Positions 32,720 through 44,461 of a stretch of 64,000 bases of DNA are shown in pieces. Numbering within the stretch: position 1 is the first letter of the stretch; each line of letters begins with the position of its first letter. Made by a program: the position numbers and the translations under genes. This DNA is from Hygrocybe punicea (taxonomy: Eukaryota > Basidiomycota > Agaricomycetes > Agaricales > Hygrophoraceae), in contig OY744461.1 in NCBI GenBank assembly GCA_963556145.1, forward strand, positions 1,426,001-1,490,000, given 5' to 3'. The notes beneath the pieces were generated by a model. It worked only from the letters and a program-made list of their open reading frames with translations. It ran no database searches and was not told the origin of the DNA.

Positions 32720-32936
32720 GGAGACACATAGGAGACGGATGAGGAATTTTTGCCATCAAATAATATTGAGATCTCCACTCAATTATTTTGTTGCTATCAT
32801 AAGTCCGAAAATGTCGAAAACATAACGTTATCCACTTTTTACAACGTTTTCGGACTTATGATAACAACAAAAATAATTGAGTGGAGATCTCAATATTATT
32901 TGATGGTAAATTCCTCATCCATCCCCTGTGACAACT
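32720..32936. repeat. Near-perfect 75-bp-arm palindrome (foldback/MITE)
   Basis: The left arm (about 32739-32815: ATGAGGAAT, CCATCAAATAATATTGAGAT, CTCCACTCAATTATTTTGTTG, TATCATAAGTCCGAAAA) is complementary to the right arm (about 32842-32918) with only a few mismatches. The loop is about 25 nt. Weaker similarity (GACACATAGGAGACGGATG against GTCACAGGGGATGGATG) extends it on both sides, so the unit is probably a foldback MITE of about 215 bp. It lies some 280 bp upstream of the Helitron ORF start. Confidence 0.9.
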
Positions 32937-33213
32937 GTAACAAATCCCCCTCATATGGTGGCAAGCATAACCATCAATCCAAGGAAAGCTATGACTATTC
33001 AGTACCGGAATATTACGTATGTTACGAAAACATTCAATTGAATAAAAACATTATAAAGCTTCAGGCACACCTTATGATGTTTTTGGAAGAGCTTACAAAT
33101 AAGATAATGTCATATGATCAATCCAATTGTGTTAATTGTTGTTCATGATCCGAACCACTTAACTAGTTAAATAGATACATAGGCGGTGCTTTCTCTTACT
33201 ATCACCAATCCAC

Positions 33214-36200
33214 ATGAATCTCCACGATATCATGCATGTCTGCATTGCGGTATTGACTTATCTACATTTCCTTGCAAACGCAACCATATTTCCACAACTA
33301 TGCCAAGACCAACTTATGTATATCTCTCTTGAACCAATATCCGCTCCTTTGATATCGGCATTGACCCAAGAATTGGGTGTTTTTCAAAGAAAACTCATAG
33401 AACATGAGTTTGCCCCAGATCAGGGCGATGCAACAATATTGATGCAAATAAATGCAACACAATGTGTAAAGTTCATTGAAATAACAAAAGATAACTTGAC
33501 GGTCGATCCATTATTCGTTTGGACTACATTTAAAAATAGCGCGTTCAAAATGCAATTACGTTCTATTCAATATGACAGAACATATTTCTTACCTCCTAAA
33601 TATCTCTTTGCTTTGTATTGTCTTCTCAAACCTATCACTGTTCAATGTCGTTGTAAAATGATCAATGCATTGCTAATGCGATCGCTATTGAGACGACATG
33701 ATTTCAGATCATATTTGTTTCATTGTATTACTAGTTCTCTATCACATGCAACGTTGCTGTGGACCACACTATGTTTCATAATACGGCATAGCCGTTCAAA
33801 CATAATTATGTTCAATTTGAATTTATTCAGAAACTTGTTTAAATCTTTATATATAAATTCCGTTCATAGATATGACTACATTGGTGGTGGTAAACGAATA
33901 CCAACATTCAAGTTTAGCTTTATTCAATCTTTCATGCTACCGTCTAATAATATCAACCATGATTCCGACATACTATTTGAATACGTGGATCATGTTGATC
34001 AACAGGCTGCCAACATTGTATATGGAGATAGAAAAAAATATTTGTGGGTCAAAATGCCTTTGCATGAACTTCTGCCAAAGTTGACGGTGAAGGATATTGG
34101 TGAAATAACAACAATACATGGTATATATTTGTCAAAGACATTACGAAGATTACATGGACAAGATCTATCTGTGGCATTAATGAGGCATAATTGTTCAGCT
34201 TGTGATACTCATGTTTCTATTTTTCATGTGCATGATATTAAATCAAATAAAGATAAGTGTAAAGAGTGGTACAAAAGACAACAAATGACAGAAACATATG
34301 AGTGCGAAACAGAAGAAACTCAGACTAAAATGAAAGAAGAATTGGACAAGTCAGATGAGCAATCATTTCCTCCTCCTCCACCATCTATTGAATTGAAGGA
34401 AACCATAATCAGCAACTGGTGCAGAGATACATCACCTGAATGTTTTCAAGAAAGTGGGTGTGCCATGTGCGGTCAATTGGTTGCATTGAAGAACATGTCT
34501 TTATTGTCAAAGACAAAGGTTAATCTGAAAATATTAACTAGAGAAAATATGGGAATCACAAAATGTGAACAACATCATTGTTCTGATCCAATAGAGGATA
34601 TGAAAGGTCCAGTGCTAGATGAGACATGTAAATGGATATGCAAGCCATGTGTGCTCAGTCTAAACAAAGGCCAAACTCCCAAATATGCTTTGGCAAATGG
34701 ACTTTGGATGGGAAGAATTCCTGCACAACTTCAAAATCTAACATTTGCTGAACAACTTTTGATTGCCCGTGTTCGTCACAACAAATGTATTGTTCGTGTC
34801 TCATCTGGGATGCATAAAATGAAAGCAAATGCCATCATGTTTCAAAACCCAACACCAAAGATATATCAACGGTTGCCTCCAACAATTAAAGAACTTGATG
34901 AAGTGCTAGCCTTCATTTTCACGGGTCCTGCCAGACCAACTCCAGAAGACATGGAGCAAACGCCTTTATTGGTTCGCCGAATGCGAGTTTCTGCAGCTTT
35001 AGAATGGCTGAAATTGAATCACATGGATTACTATGATTTAGATATCTCCTATGAAAATCTAGCACAATATCCAGATCATGGAATTCCTGTTGTGGTTGCA
35101 TATCGACCAGCAGACACAAATAAGGAACCGGAAGCCACTAGTGCATTTGACAATGAAGAGGAAGATGGTGTTGAAGATGGGCCTTGTCCCTTTGTTGTTA
35201 GTGGTGTAACTGGCGAAGATCTAGATATTACAAGTCCAAAAGCATTAATAGCTAGAGCCACCAAGCACTTGATAGATGACCATGGTGGTGTTCTTGCCAT
35301 AAGCCATGCTAGAAATCCAGAATCATTCTTTAATAATCCTCAATTATATCCTATGATGTTCCCCTGCCTATTTCCATATGGCTTGGGTGGTATTAGCAGC
35401 ATAGACAAGGATGTTTTAAGCATCAGTGATATGATGCACAAAAGACATCTCCTGATGTACCATGACAAAAGATTTCAAACCGATCCCTATTTTCCATTGA
35501 TCGCATTCAATCAAGAACAAATCAAAGACAGTACAACCGGAGGATATTTGTTGACTAATAAACATAATTTCAACGATATTGCAAATCGCCTGATGAATAT
35601 CAATACAGCTGTTTTGGATGACCTCTCTAAAAGATTATCTAGAGGTGATAGAGTCAAACCAGATACATCAGAAGAGAAAGCATGCTATAAACTCATTTCT
35701 GATCTGGATCATGTAGCTGGTCAGGTCAAAGGTTCAATTACTAACAAGAAATATATGCGAAATGAGATTTGGTCTCTGATATCCTATATTGGTGCTCCGA
35801 CTTGGTTTATCACTTTTGCACCTGCAGACATCAATCACCCACTATGCTTATATTATGCTGACAACAAAGAAAAGTTTTATCCTAAACTACGTCTACCCCA
35901 GGATTGTTACAAACTAATTGCAAACAATCCAGTTGCTGGAGCCCGCTTCTTTCACTTTACTACTGAAATGTTCATCAAACATATATTAGGAATAAATGAA
36001 TCTCATCCTGGCCTGTATGGAAACACATCAGGTTATTATGCAACGGTAGAGGAACAAGGACGTCTTACCTTGCATCTTCATATGCTGTTGTGGATAAAGG
36101 GATGCCTTACACCTCAGGAAATACGTGACAAAATTATGGGTGAAAATTCTGACTTTCAGAAAATATTGGTGGAATATTTGGAAAGTTTGTGTGTAGGACA

Positions 36201-39200
36201 ATTCATGACAGGTTCTAAAGATGAGGTATCACAGAAAATGGAACAGACAATGTCAAAACCTGAATATCAACAACCAACATGTGTCATGCCAGATCCACCA
36301 TCATATAATTGTTCCATGAATTGTCAATATCACAACAAAAGATCAACATGGTGGCAAAGGTTTCAGGATGTTGTAGATGATCTTTTATTGCGATTAAATG
36401 TACATAACAGGCATGATGGCAAAAAAAAGCCATATTGTCTTAATTCGAAAGGTGAATGTAAACGACGATTTCCCCGTGATATCTTTCAACAAACCTTTGT
36501 AGAACCTAACACTGGTGCTCTCAACCTCAAGCATGGTGAACCTTGGATGAACACGGTGACACCTGAAGTTACATATATGCTACGATGCAATTCTGATGTG
36601 ACCAGCTTATTATCAGGTACTGCTATAAAGGCCATAGTTGCATACATAACAGATTATATTACAAAATTCTCCTTGAAGACCTATAGCATTTTTGAAGTGA
36701 TAAAAAGTATTTTTGATAAGAATTCCGAAATGATTGGTGGCGACCTGAAAAGAAAAGACAAAGTCAGAAAACTGTTTACACAAATAGTCAATTCACTCAC
36801 CTCCAAAATGGAAATTGGTGCTCCAATGGCTTCATTATATGTGCTTGGAAATCCTGATCACTACACCAGTCATAAATTTGTGCCATTCTTTTGGAGATCT
36901 TATGTTAAAGAGGTTATCAGTGCATGGTCTGATGAAGAAATTCCCAATATATGTGAAGACCAAGATAATGCACAAAAGGTTGTTATTGGTAAGAATAATG
37001 GCGCATACATTGGACTTTCCAAAGTAAATAATTATATGTTCAGACCAGCCTTGTATGATAATGTATCACTGTATGACTGGATACGTCTTGCCACTATGGA
37101 ACCAAAGAAAAGACGCACCAAAACAAAGACCAAAAGGGCCAGAAGAGAACCAGTACAAAACCAAATTTTTGACAATCTAGGCTGTGATGATTTGTCTGAC
37201 TCTTGCACTGAACCTACTAATGTTGACTATTCCAGTGATGACAACTTGTCTGATGTCATTGATAATGATATACTCATGGAGATAGATGAAATTCTAAAAC
37301 CTGATAGTTTGAATAAAAATGCAGGCCCAGAAATAGTTGATAAAACAAATGAAGTTGATCTTAATAAATTGACAAAATTTGAAACTGATTATACTTTACA
37401 TCCCAATCATCCACAATATCTTACCCACCATGCCAAAATGAAAGGAAATGATCCCTTCATAGTTCCTAATTTTTTTCCAAACACTTTGCCAAGGGCTGAC
37501 CGTGGTGATCGGGAATATTATTGTTGTACAATGTTAACGTTTTTCAAGCCATGGAGAAGTGGCAAAGAACTCAAATGTAAATTACAAACATGGGATAATG
37601 CTTTTGTAGACCATGAGTTTTCTAAAAGAGAGCTCGAGATCATGAAATACTTTGGTCTGCGGTATGAGTGTTTGGATGCAAGAGATGATTTCTCTGCTAA
37701 ACGTCAGAAGAATAATACTGCAGATATAAGGTATTCATGGGCGACCTCAAACGGTCTTGATGAACTGGATGACATGCACAATGCTGAATTTGCATTTAAC
37801 AGCGAAGACTTCAACAACAACATTGATGAAGACAATAATGACACAGAAATACTCCTGAAACTTGGTCAAAAAGGACAAAAGAGGAAAGATCAAATGCTAA
37901 TAGCTGAAAGAACTTTGAAAAGGTCAGGATGGCTCGATGATTGTATTGATGGTACCCCAGATATAGGACCTTTGATACCTATAGAACCACCTGTAGTACA
38001 ATCAGCAAAATTTTGGAGAGCTGCAGTCCTTGCAAAGAAAAAAGAAATCATCGATGACAGAAATAAAAATTTACCAACAAACACAGCAACCATAGATAAA
38101 TTGGGAAATTTTCAATATAATGATGTCAAGATAGTGGATGCAGCATACATCAACCATATGTTTATTCCTGCAAACAGAGCTGATCGTCATCTTATTGATA
38201 TAACTATCAATGATTACAAGTTGAACACTGACCAAAAGAGAGCATTTCATATCATTGCCAATCACTCTACGTTGATTAATAGTTCTGATAAGCTACGCAT
38301 GTATCTTGGTGGGATGACAGGCACAGGGAAATCACAAGTCATCAAAGCATTGACTAGTTTTTTTGGTAAACACAACGAAAATCATCGATTTGTGGTTCTT
38401 GCACCAACCGGTGGTGCTGCTGCCCTTGTAAATGGATCCACATATCACTCCATTCTTGGAATTAATCAGGGAGGATCATCTCGTTCCCTTGCACAAGTAC
38501 GTGCCAATCTTGATGGTGTGGATTACATTTTCATTGATGAGGTGTCAATGTTATCTTGCAGAGATATGTATAAAATCAGTGCTCAGTGTGCAAAAGCACG
38601 TGGTGTTTATGATGAACCCTTTGGTGGCATTAATATGATATTTGCAGGAGATTTTGGCCAACTTCCACCAGATATGAGTGGTGCTCCTTTATACTCTGGA
38701 ACCGTTGGTGTCCAAATCAATTCCAGTCAAACTATAGCAAATCAGGAAGCGGCTATAGGCAAAGCTCTTTGGCATCAAATAACAACAGTTGTTATATTAC
38801 GTGAAAATATGAGACAAACCAATCAGTCAGAAGAAGATGTCCAACTGAGGCTTGCTTTGGAAAACATGAGATACAAAGCATGTACTCCCAAAGATATTGC
38901 ATTTCTTCGTACTTGTGTTGCAGGAAAAAGTCCAAATGATCCAAAATTAGCCCAAAAGAAATTCAGGAATGTGTCAGTTATAACTGCATTGAATGCACAA
39001 AAAGACAAAATCAATGAACTTGGTATTCAACGTTTTGCTGCTGAAAATAGGAGACCATTAACATCATTCTATTCCATAGACAGATGGAATGATCCTACTA
39101 GTTCCAATAGCAAAAGAAAATCTCATCACATGTCAACAATTTTGGATCCTATTCGACACACAAAGATATTGGAACCCTCACTCCGAAAGCTACTTTGGAG

Positions 39201-40950
39201 CCAACCACATGCATCATCCTCTGATCATATACCAGGAAGATTGGACTTATGTGTAGGCATGCCAGTGATGCTGAGAAACAATGATGCAACGGAGTGCTGC
39301 ATTACCAAAGGAGCAGAGGGCGTAGTTGTGGGTTGGCAGAGTGCAATAGGTCCTGAGCAACAAACTGTACTGGACACTTTATTTGTCAGATTATTGAATC
39401 CTCCAAAAACAATTAACATAGAAGGACTTCCTGAAAATGTGGTTCCGATTACAAAACATGTCACGTCCACCATGTGCTCATTACCGAATGATGATGTGAT
39501 ATCTTTGTCAAGAGAACAAGTGTTGGTACTGCCTAATTTTGCAATGACTGATTATGCATGTCAAGGACGTACTCGTCCTAACAATGTAGTTGACCTCAGT
39601 AGTTGTAGAAACCACCAATCCTATTATACTTGCTTATCAAGAAGTGCTTCTGCAGCAGGAACTATCATCATGCAAGGCTTTGATCCTAAAGTAATTACAG
39701 GTGGTGCTTCTGGATATCTCAGGCAAGAATTCAAATAATTAGAACTGCTTGATGAGATTACCAAACTGAAATATCAAGGACTCTTACCAGACCATGTCAA
39801 GGGAGATCAGCGAAATTCTATCATTGATCAATTTAGAAAATGGAAAGGAAAGTCATATATTCCAAAAAACATTCATCATGCTATTGCATGGAAAGCCACG
39901 GAGCAACTAAATCAATACACAACACAGCCCTCTCCATGGCAATTAATTAAACCTACGAACAAAAATCAAAAGGCAGATTTCAGAAACCTCAACTTTGTTC
40001 CTGCAAAAGGAACTGTTCCAATCACTGTCACTCATAAAAATTCCACAGCCAATGTATTGCAAAATAAAAAACGAAAATTACAACAAGTTGTAAGTTCATC
40101 TTCCATTGTGAAAAAAAGACGAAAAACAAATACTATTGAATTAAATGAACCAAAAGGGTTTATATGGGATGCGCAAGATTGGAGCTGTGCTTATGATTCA
40201 CTCTTTACAATATTACTAGCAATATGGAATGAAGATCCATCAAGTTGGAAAAAAAGATTCAATAGCATCAATGAAATATTAAAGATTTTGAGCTTAGGAT
40301 TCAAACGATCCAAGAATCACACAACAGATTTAGAAACAGTTAGAAATACAATCAGACATTTATTGCATCAAGATAAACCCGAAATATTTCCTTATGGTCA
40401 AGTTGGCATTGCCATAAGTGATTTGGCCCATTATATAATGAAAGCAAATGAACCAATGACTTCAACTTGTCTTAAATGTATGAATTGTGAAAACATAACC
40501 ATTCTGGAAAATGATAGATGTGATGCCATCTTTCATTGTTCATATTCATTTTCTGGAACCATCTCAACATGTCTTGCTCAAATCATAGTTAATAGACAAC
40601 GGCACAAATGTCAATTGTGTTGGGGAGAGATTACTAAATTTATTGCATTTAACAAAATTCCACCTCTAATCATGTTTACAGTTGACTCTATTGAGAATTT
40701 AATAATTAGTCAAGTTATAAACTTGTCAATAGATGACATATCCACTGCTTACACATTGAGAGGAATTGTGTACTTTGGTGATGCACATTTTACTGCCCGC
40801 ATATTCATCAACAGTATGGTATGGTTTCATGATGGTATATCAACCAGATCAATTTGCATTAATGAAGGTGATATAGATAACTTTTCAAATATTAATTTAT
40901 TGTCATGTAATGGTAATAATGCTGTACTGTTTATATATGCTCAATCTTAA
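33214..40950 (+). pseudogene. Helitron Rep/helicase with C-terminal ubiquitin-protease-like domain, one in-frame stop
   Basis: One frame from 33214 to 40950 (about 2578 codons), interrupted only by TAA at 39736-39738. Domains: an N-terminal part of unknown role; a Cys-rich DUF6570-like part from about residue 416 (CAMCGQL..KPCVLSL); Helitron-like N domain from about 784; HUH Rep motif with His954-x-His956 (LTLHLHMLLW) and Tyr1144/Tyr1148 (AYITDYITK); a PIF1-type helicase with Walker A GMTGTGKS at 1700-1707 and Walker B FIDEVSM at 1773. Behind the stop, DWSCAYDSLF (Cys at codon 2325) and YFGDAHFTARIF (His at 2525) resemble the Cys and His boxes of C19-type ubiquitin proteases. AT-rich codon use differs from the flanking genes. 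Confidence 0.85.
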
Positions 40951-40990
40951 TATTTGTTCTCCTGCTAAAAAAAGGAGGGACGAGTAATAT

Positions 40991-41022
40991 GCCATGCAAA
41001 GCAATGGCCCACACCCCACTAG
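40991..41022 (+). other. Helitron 3' terminus
   Basis: GCCATGCAAAGCAATGGC forms a GCCAT..ATGGC stem extended by GC/GC across a bulge; ccacacccca follows, then CTAG and a flanking T. This is the hairpin, 10-12 nt spacer and CTRR order at which rolling-circle replication ends. Confidence 0.85.
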
Positions 41023-41600
41023 TCTATCCGTGGGACGAAAGCACAGCGCAAGGCCTTCTTTGTACGCGGAAGGCGGTGAGAATTTGTGCCTCATTTTCTG
41101 AGTGAGCTAATTGAACTTTTCTAGCTTTTCTGTTCTTCCCGCTATCTCTTTGACCGATGGAGTCCTGCATTGTGATGTGCTCGAGGGAAATTTCACGAGT
41201 GAAACCTTTCAACGATTTATCGAGTCGCTCTTGGATCAAATGCAACAATATCCAGGAGATAATTCGGTCATCATCATGGACAACTGTCGCATACACAGGA
41301 CTCTGGCCATCCGAGAAAGGATTGAGGCTAGGTAAGATATTATGGGAACTTGTGCATATGATCTGATGTTCCTGTAGGGGAATGCAAATTGAATATCTCC
41401 CACCGTACTCCCCCGATCTCAACCCCATCGAACTTGCATTCTCCTTCATGAAATATCAATTGCGTCGCAATGGGGAGTATATTCGTTTGGCGATGACCAC
41501 GATGAGTGATTTGGACATTTTTGTAACTCTTCTCAAGGCTGTTTACATGGTTTCACCTGAACACTGTTTCGGTTGGTACCGAGGTTGTGGTTATATTTGA
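41023..41600 (+). pseudogene. Tc1/mariner-like transposase, copy 1, 3' half
   Basis: Resumes with SIRGTKAQRKAFFVRGR directly after the Helitron end and continues through two introns (41076-41124 and 41332-41377, both frame-keeping). It contains the second catalytic Asp in SVIIMDNCRIHR and the third acidic position in LPPYSPDLNPIELAFSFMKY, and ends GWYRGCGYI-TGA at 41600. Joined with 19209-19800 it would be a full-length DDD/E transposase. No right terminal inverted repeat matching the left end is visible after the stop. Confidence 0.8.
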
Positions 41601-41604
41601 TTTT

Positions 41605-43190
41605 CACACTGTTTCCCCTGTAAATGTTTCCCCTGTAACTGTATTGTTTGTCTCATCAATTGATCAATGCTCTTGAGTGGCTCTCAGTTGCATCCTGACT
41701 GGTTCAATGCCATGAGAAATTGAAATGACAAGCCTTGAGAGAGTGTTCCACATTGGTTCAATGTCATCAATATATATATTGTGTTGCTCTTTGTGACTGT
41801 CCAATCTCATCTGAAGAGCAGTGGAATTAGCTCTCTCCTTGTATTGTTGCAACATTGCTCAAAGCCCTTCATATTTTATCACAGTCCTGTTTGTCTGTAA
41901 GTTAAAGAATCATGACATTTTTATCCTTCTTGCTTACATATTAGATGGCAAACCACTCAATCAACCATCAACAATAGCACCACAGGTATCCATGCCCTCA
42001 TGCTGTAAATGGACAATTACCTCTAAGAATTTGAAAGACAGCTGTGCTAGATACAAGTGGGCTTTGAGATGAATGTGGCCTTGTCCTTATTCAGATATAA
42101 ATGAGGCTTACAAAACACATGTGTGGAAGGGTTTCTATGGTATGTAGCACTAGGATTACAAATACACAGCAAAACATATATGGTAATCCAACATATGCAG
42201 ATACATGTCCTTGTGAAATGCAACATAATGCAGTGCAGGGCAGGACAGGAACAGAGAGAAAGACAGAGACAGGAAGAAAGAAAAGAAAAGATAAATCATT
42301 ACACAATAGCAAAACACAGGGGAGCATGTTCCGGTGCACAATGGAAGGAGACCTAATGTATTGACAAGGAAATGATGATGAGGAATTGGATACAGACCTT
42401 AGTTCCAGGGCAGGAATTTCTACTATGTACACATATGGGCAGTGGGCCTAGTTGCATATGGCTGGACATGGTGTGAAACACAGAATTTCTCAGACCCAAG
42501 GAGCATCACATGGTTGGTGGGGGCATAAGGTGTTCCATAGGGGTACATGGCAGCCTTCTTCCTGATAGGTGGTGACACATTGAAGTTCTCATTGGCAAGA
42601 ATGAAGTGGCCATTTGCCCCAAAAGTAATGATAGGCTCATCAATGAAGCTTCACGATGTGAATCATGTGATCCCCACCTGGAGATTTGGTCCATGAAAGA
42701 GAAAAAGGCTGTGTCAGTGTCTCCACATTGTTTGGACTTGAGCAGAATTGTTTTGCATTCACTGGAGAATATATGAGAGGGCCAGTCATCATTGTCATAT
42801 GTCAGTGGTGTGGTTGTCATTGTATCATATCCTGTTGGAGGTTCTCAAAGATGGAGAGTATTGCACGATGATGGTATTTGTCCGCTAATCCACTAGCCAG
42901 AAGCATTGCATGATGTGTAAGGCCTCATGCAACATTCATATGGAGCATGGTTGAAGACAGGAGGTGAATAATATGTGGTTCCATCTGCAGTCTCTTCGCC
43001 AATATGGAAACTGCTACTAAGTCACTATCACTCTGACATCTGATGACGGTCCAAAGGGTGACATTTGATGCTAATGTGGAGGCCAATCACAATGATAATG
43101 GTGTTTGTCCAACCCAGAGCCCCAGTCAAGAGCATCACCCAGGGCATGTTCACATCATCCAAGGTAACGAGGAGGGAGATAAGACATAAT
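41605..43190. other. Stretch without a supported gene
   Basis: Between the transposase and the minisatellite. Contains AGAGAAAGACAGAGACAGG-type purine runs (42250-42290) and unremarkable frames without splice support. Confidence 0.4.
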
Positions 43191-44105
43191 TGCTATCACT
43201 CAGTTTGAATAACACATGTCCTGTATGAGGTTCGATGGAAGGATGAGGGAAGCTAAGAAGGTCCAGTGAGGCACAAAAGGGGTGAGGGTAATGTGGGTTT
43301 CCAACACTCAATTTGAATAGCACTTGTACTGCATGAATGGTGATGCAAGGGTGAGGGAAGCTGAGAAGGTCCCGTTAGGCATGAAAGAGGTGAGGGTGAT
43401 GGAAAGAGTTTTGCCAACACTTGATTTGAATGTCAGTTATCCTGTGTGAATTGTGAAGTGTCCGCAAAACTCTTTGCATTACCCTCACCTCTTTTTGCCT
43501 CACTGGACCTTCTTCGCTGTCCTCATCCTGCCATCAACAGTCACGCAGGACAAATGCTATTCAACTCACATATCGCCTGAACTCCCGCCCTTACCCTCAC
43601 CTCTTGTGTTCATCACTGGACCTTCTTCGCTGTCCTCATCCTGCCATCAACAGTCACGCAGGACAAATGCTATTCAACTCATGTATCAGCTGAACTCCCT
43701 CCATTACCCTCACCTTCTTTGTGCCTCACTGGACCTTCTTCACTGTCCTCATTCTTCCATCAACAGTAACGCAGGACAAATGCTATTCAACTCATGTATC
43801 AGCTGAACTCCCTCAATTACCCTCACCTCCTTCGTGCCTCACTGGAACTTCTTACCTTCCCTTATCCTTGCATCACAATTCATGCAGCACAAATGCTAGT
43901 CAACTCAAATGTTGGCAAAACTCTTTCCATTGCCCTCACCTCTTGTGTGCCTCACTGGACCTTCTCGGCTTTCCTCATCCTTTCATCACAATTCACGCAG
44001 GACAAGTGTTCTTCAAATCAAGTCTGGGCAAAACTCTTCTCATTCCCCTCACCTCTCTTGTACCTCACTACACCTTATTAGCTTCCCTCATCATTGCATG
44101 ATTTG
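43190..44105. repeat. Head-to-head minisatellite, about 120-bp units
   Basis: Units contain GAGGTGAGGGTAATG, TTGAATAGCACTTGTCCTGCGTGA and GAGGAAGCTGAGAAGGTCCAGTGAGGC. About two units run in one orientation (43190-43440) and five to six in the opposite one (43450-44105), with the switch at about 43445-43455. The whole array is therefore a large imperfect inverted repeat. Open frames through it are repeat-driven. Confidence 0.85.
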
Positions 44106-44460
44106 AATAGCACTTGTCCAGTGTGAATTTTGATGCAGAGGATTTCTCCACCAAATTCCTATGGGAGGAATTCTCCACACAATTCCTAAGGGAGGATTGC
44201 TCCACAGAATTCGTAAGGGAAGATTTCTCCAGAGAATTCCTAAGGGAGGATTTCTCTTCATTTATACAGGGGGCTTATCTTGACAAATTCCCTGGAGACA
44301 TTCTCCAGAGGTCCATAGACATCTACAGTGCAATTGACCCATTCATGAGTATATACAAAGTTTTGTTCAGCACGGTATGCCATACATCCTATTTGGGAAC
44401 TACATGTGACTTGCCAGGCATGGTTTCCTTTTTAGGACTTGTCTTTTTTCTGACCGTGAC
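44106..44460. repeat. GAGGATTTCTCCA(C/G)A short repeats upstream of G5
   Basis: Five to six copies of an AATTCCTA(A)GGGAGGATTTCTCCAC-type 30-bp unit at 44130-44265, in the putative promoter of G5. They translate as repeats of FSTxFLREE in the frame that enters G5, so an upstream start cannot be excluded, but ATG 44462 fits the family better. Confidence 0.5.
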
Positions 44461-44461
44461 T

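Larger units (their letters stand above)
19801..41022 (+). mobile_element. Giant Helitron-like insertion, 21.2 kb
   Basis: The 3' end is classical: hairpin GCCATGCAAAGCAATGGC (40991-41008), ten nucleotides, then CTAG (41019-41022) followed by T. The host transposase frame is cut at 19800 and resumes at 41023 with no base lost or duplicated, judged against the uncut second copy at 48320-48340. Clean insertion without target duplication is the Helitron habit. The Rep/helicase ORF lies in the 3' 8 kb and four other genes lie upstream. The 5' end (TTACGAGTCC) lacks the usual TC and the target is G^T rather than A^T, so the 5' border or a single-event origin is less certain than the 3' end. Confidence 0.6.

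Noticed and set aside
32750..33148. A separate 130-residue protein gene upstream of the Helitron ORF
   Set aside because: Its first third is one arm and the loop of the palindrome, and the rest lacks motifs or splice structure; at most it is leader sequence.
32720..33214. 5' end of the Helitron just upstream of the Rep/helicase ORF
   Set aside because: No clear TC start at an insertion boundary is seen there, and the flanking transposase is cut at 19800, which places the boundary much further upstream. Kept only as the alternative hypothesis.
44114..44461. A start for G5 further upstream at 44114
   Set aside because: That stretch is a 30-bp nucleotide repeat followed by a hydrophobic run that does not resemble the rest of the gene; ATG 44462 gives the charged N-terminus expected from memory of the family.
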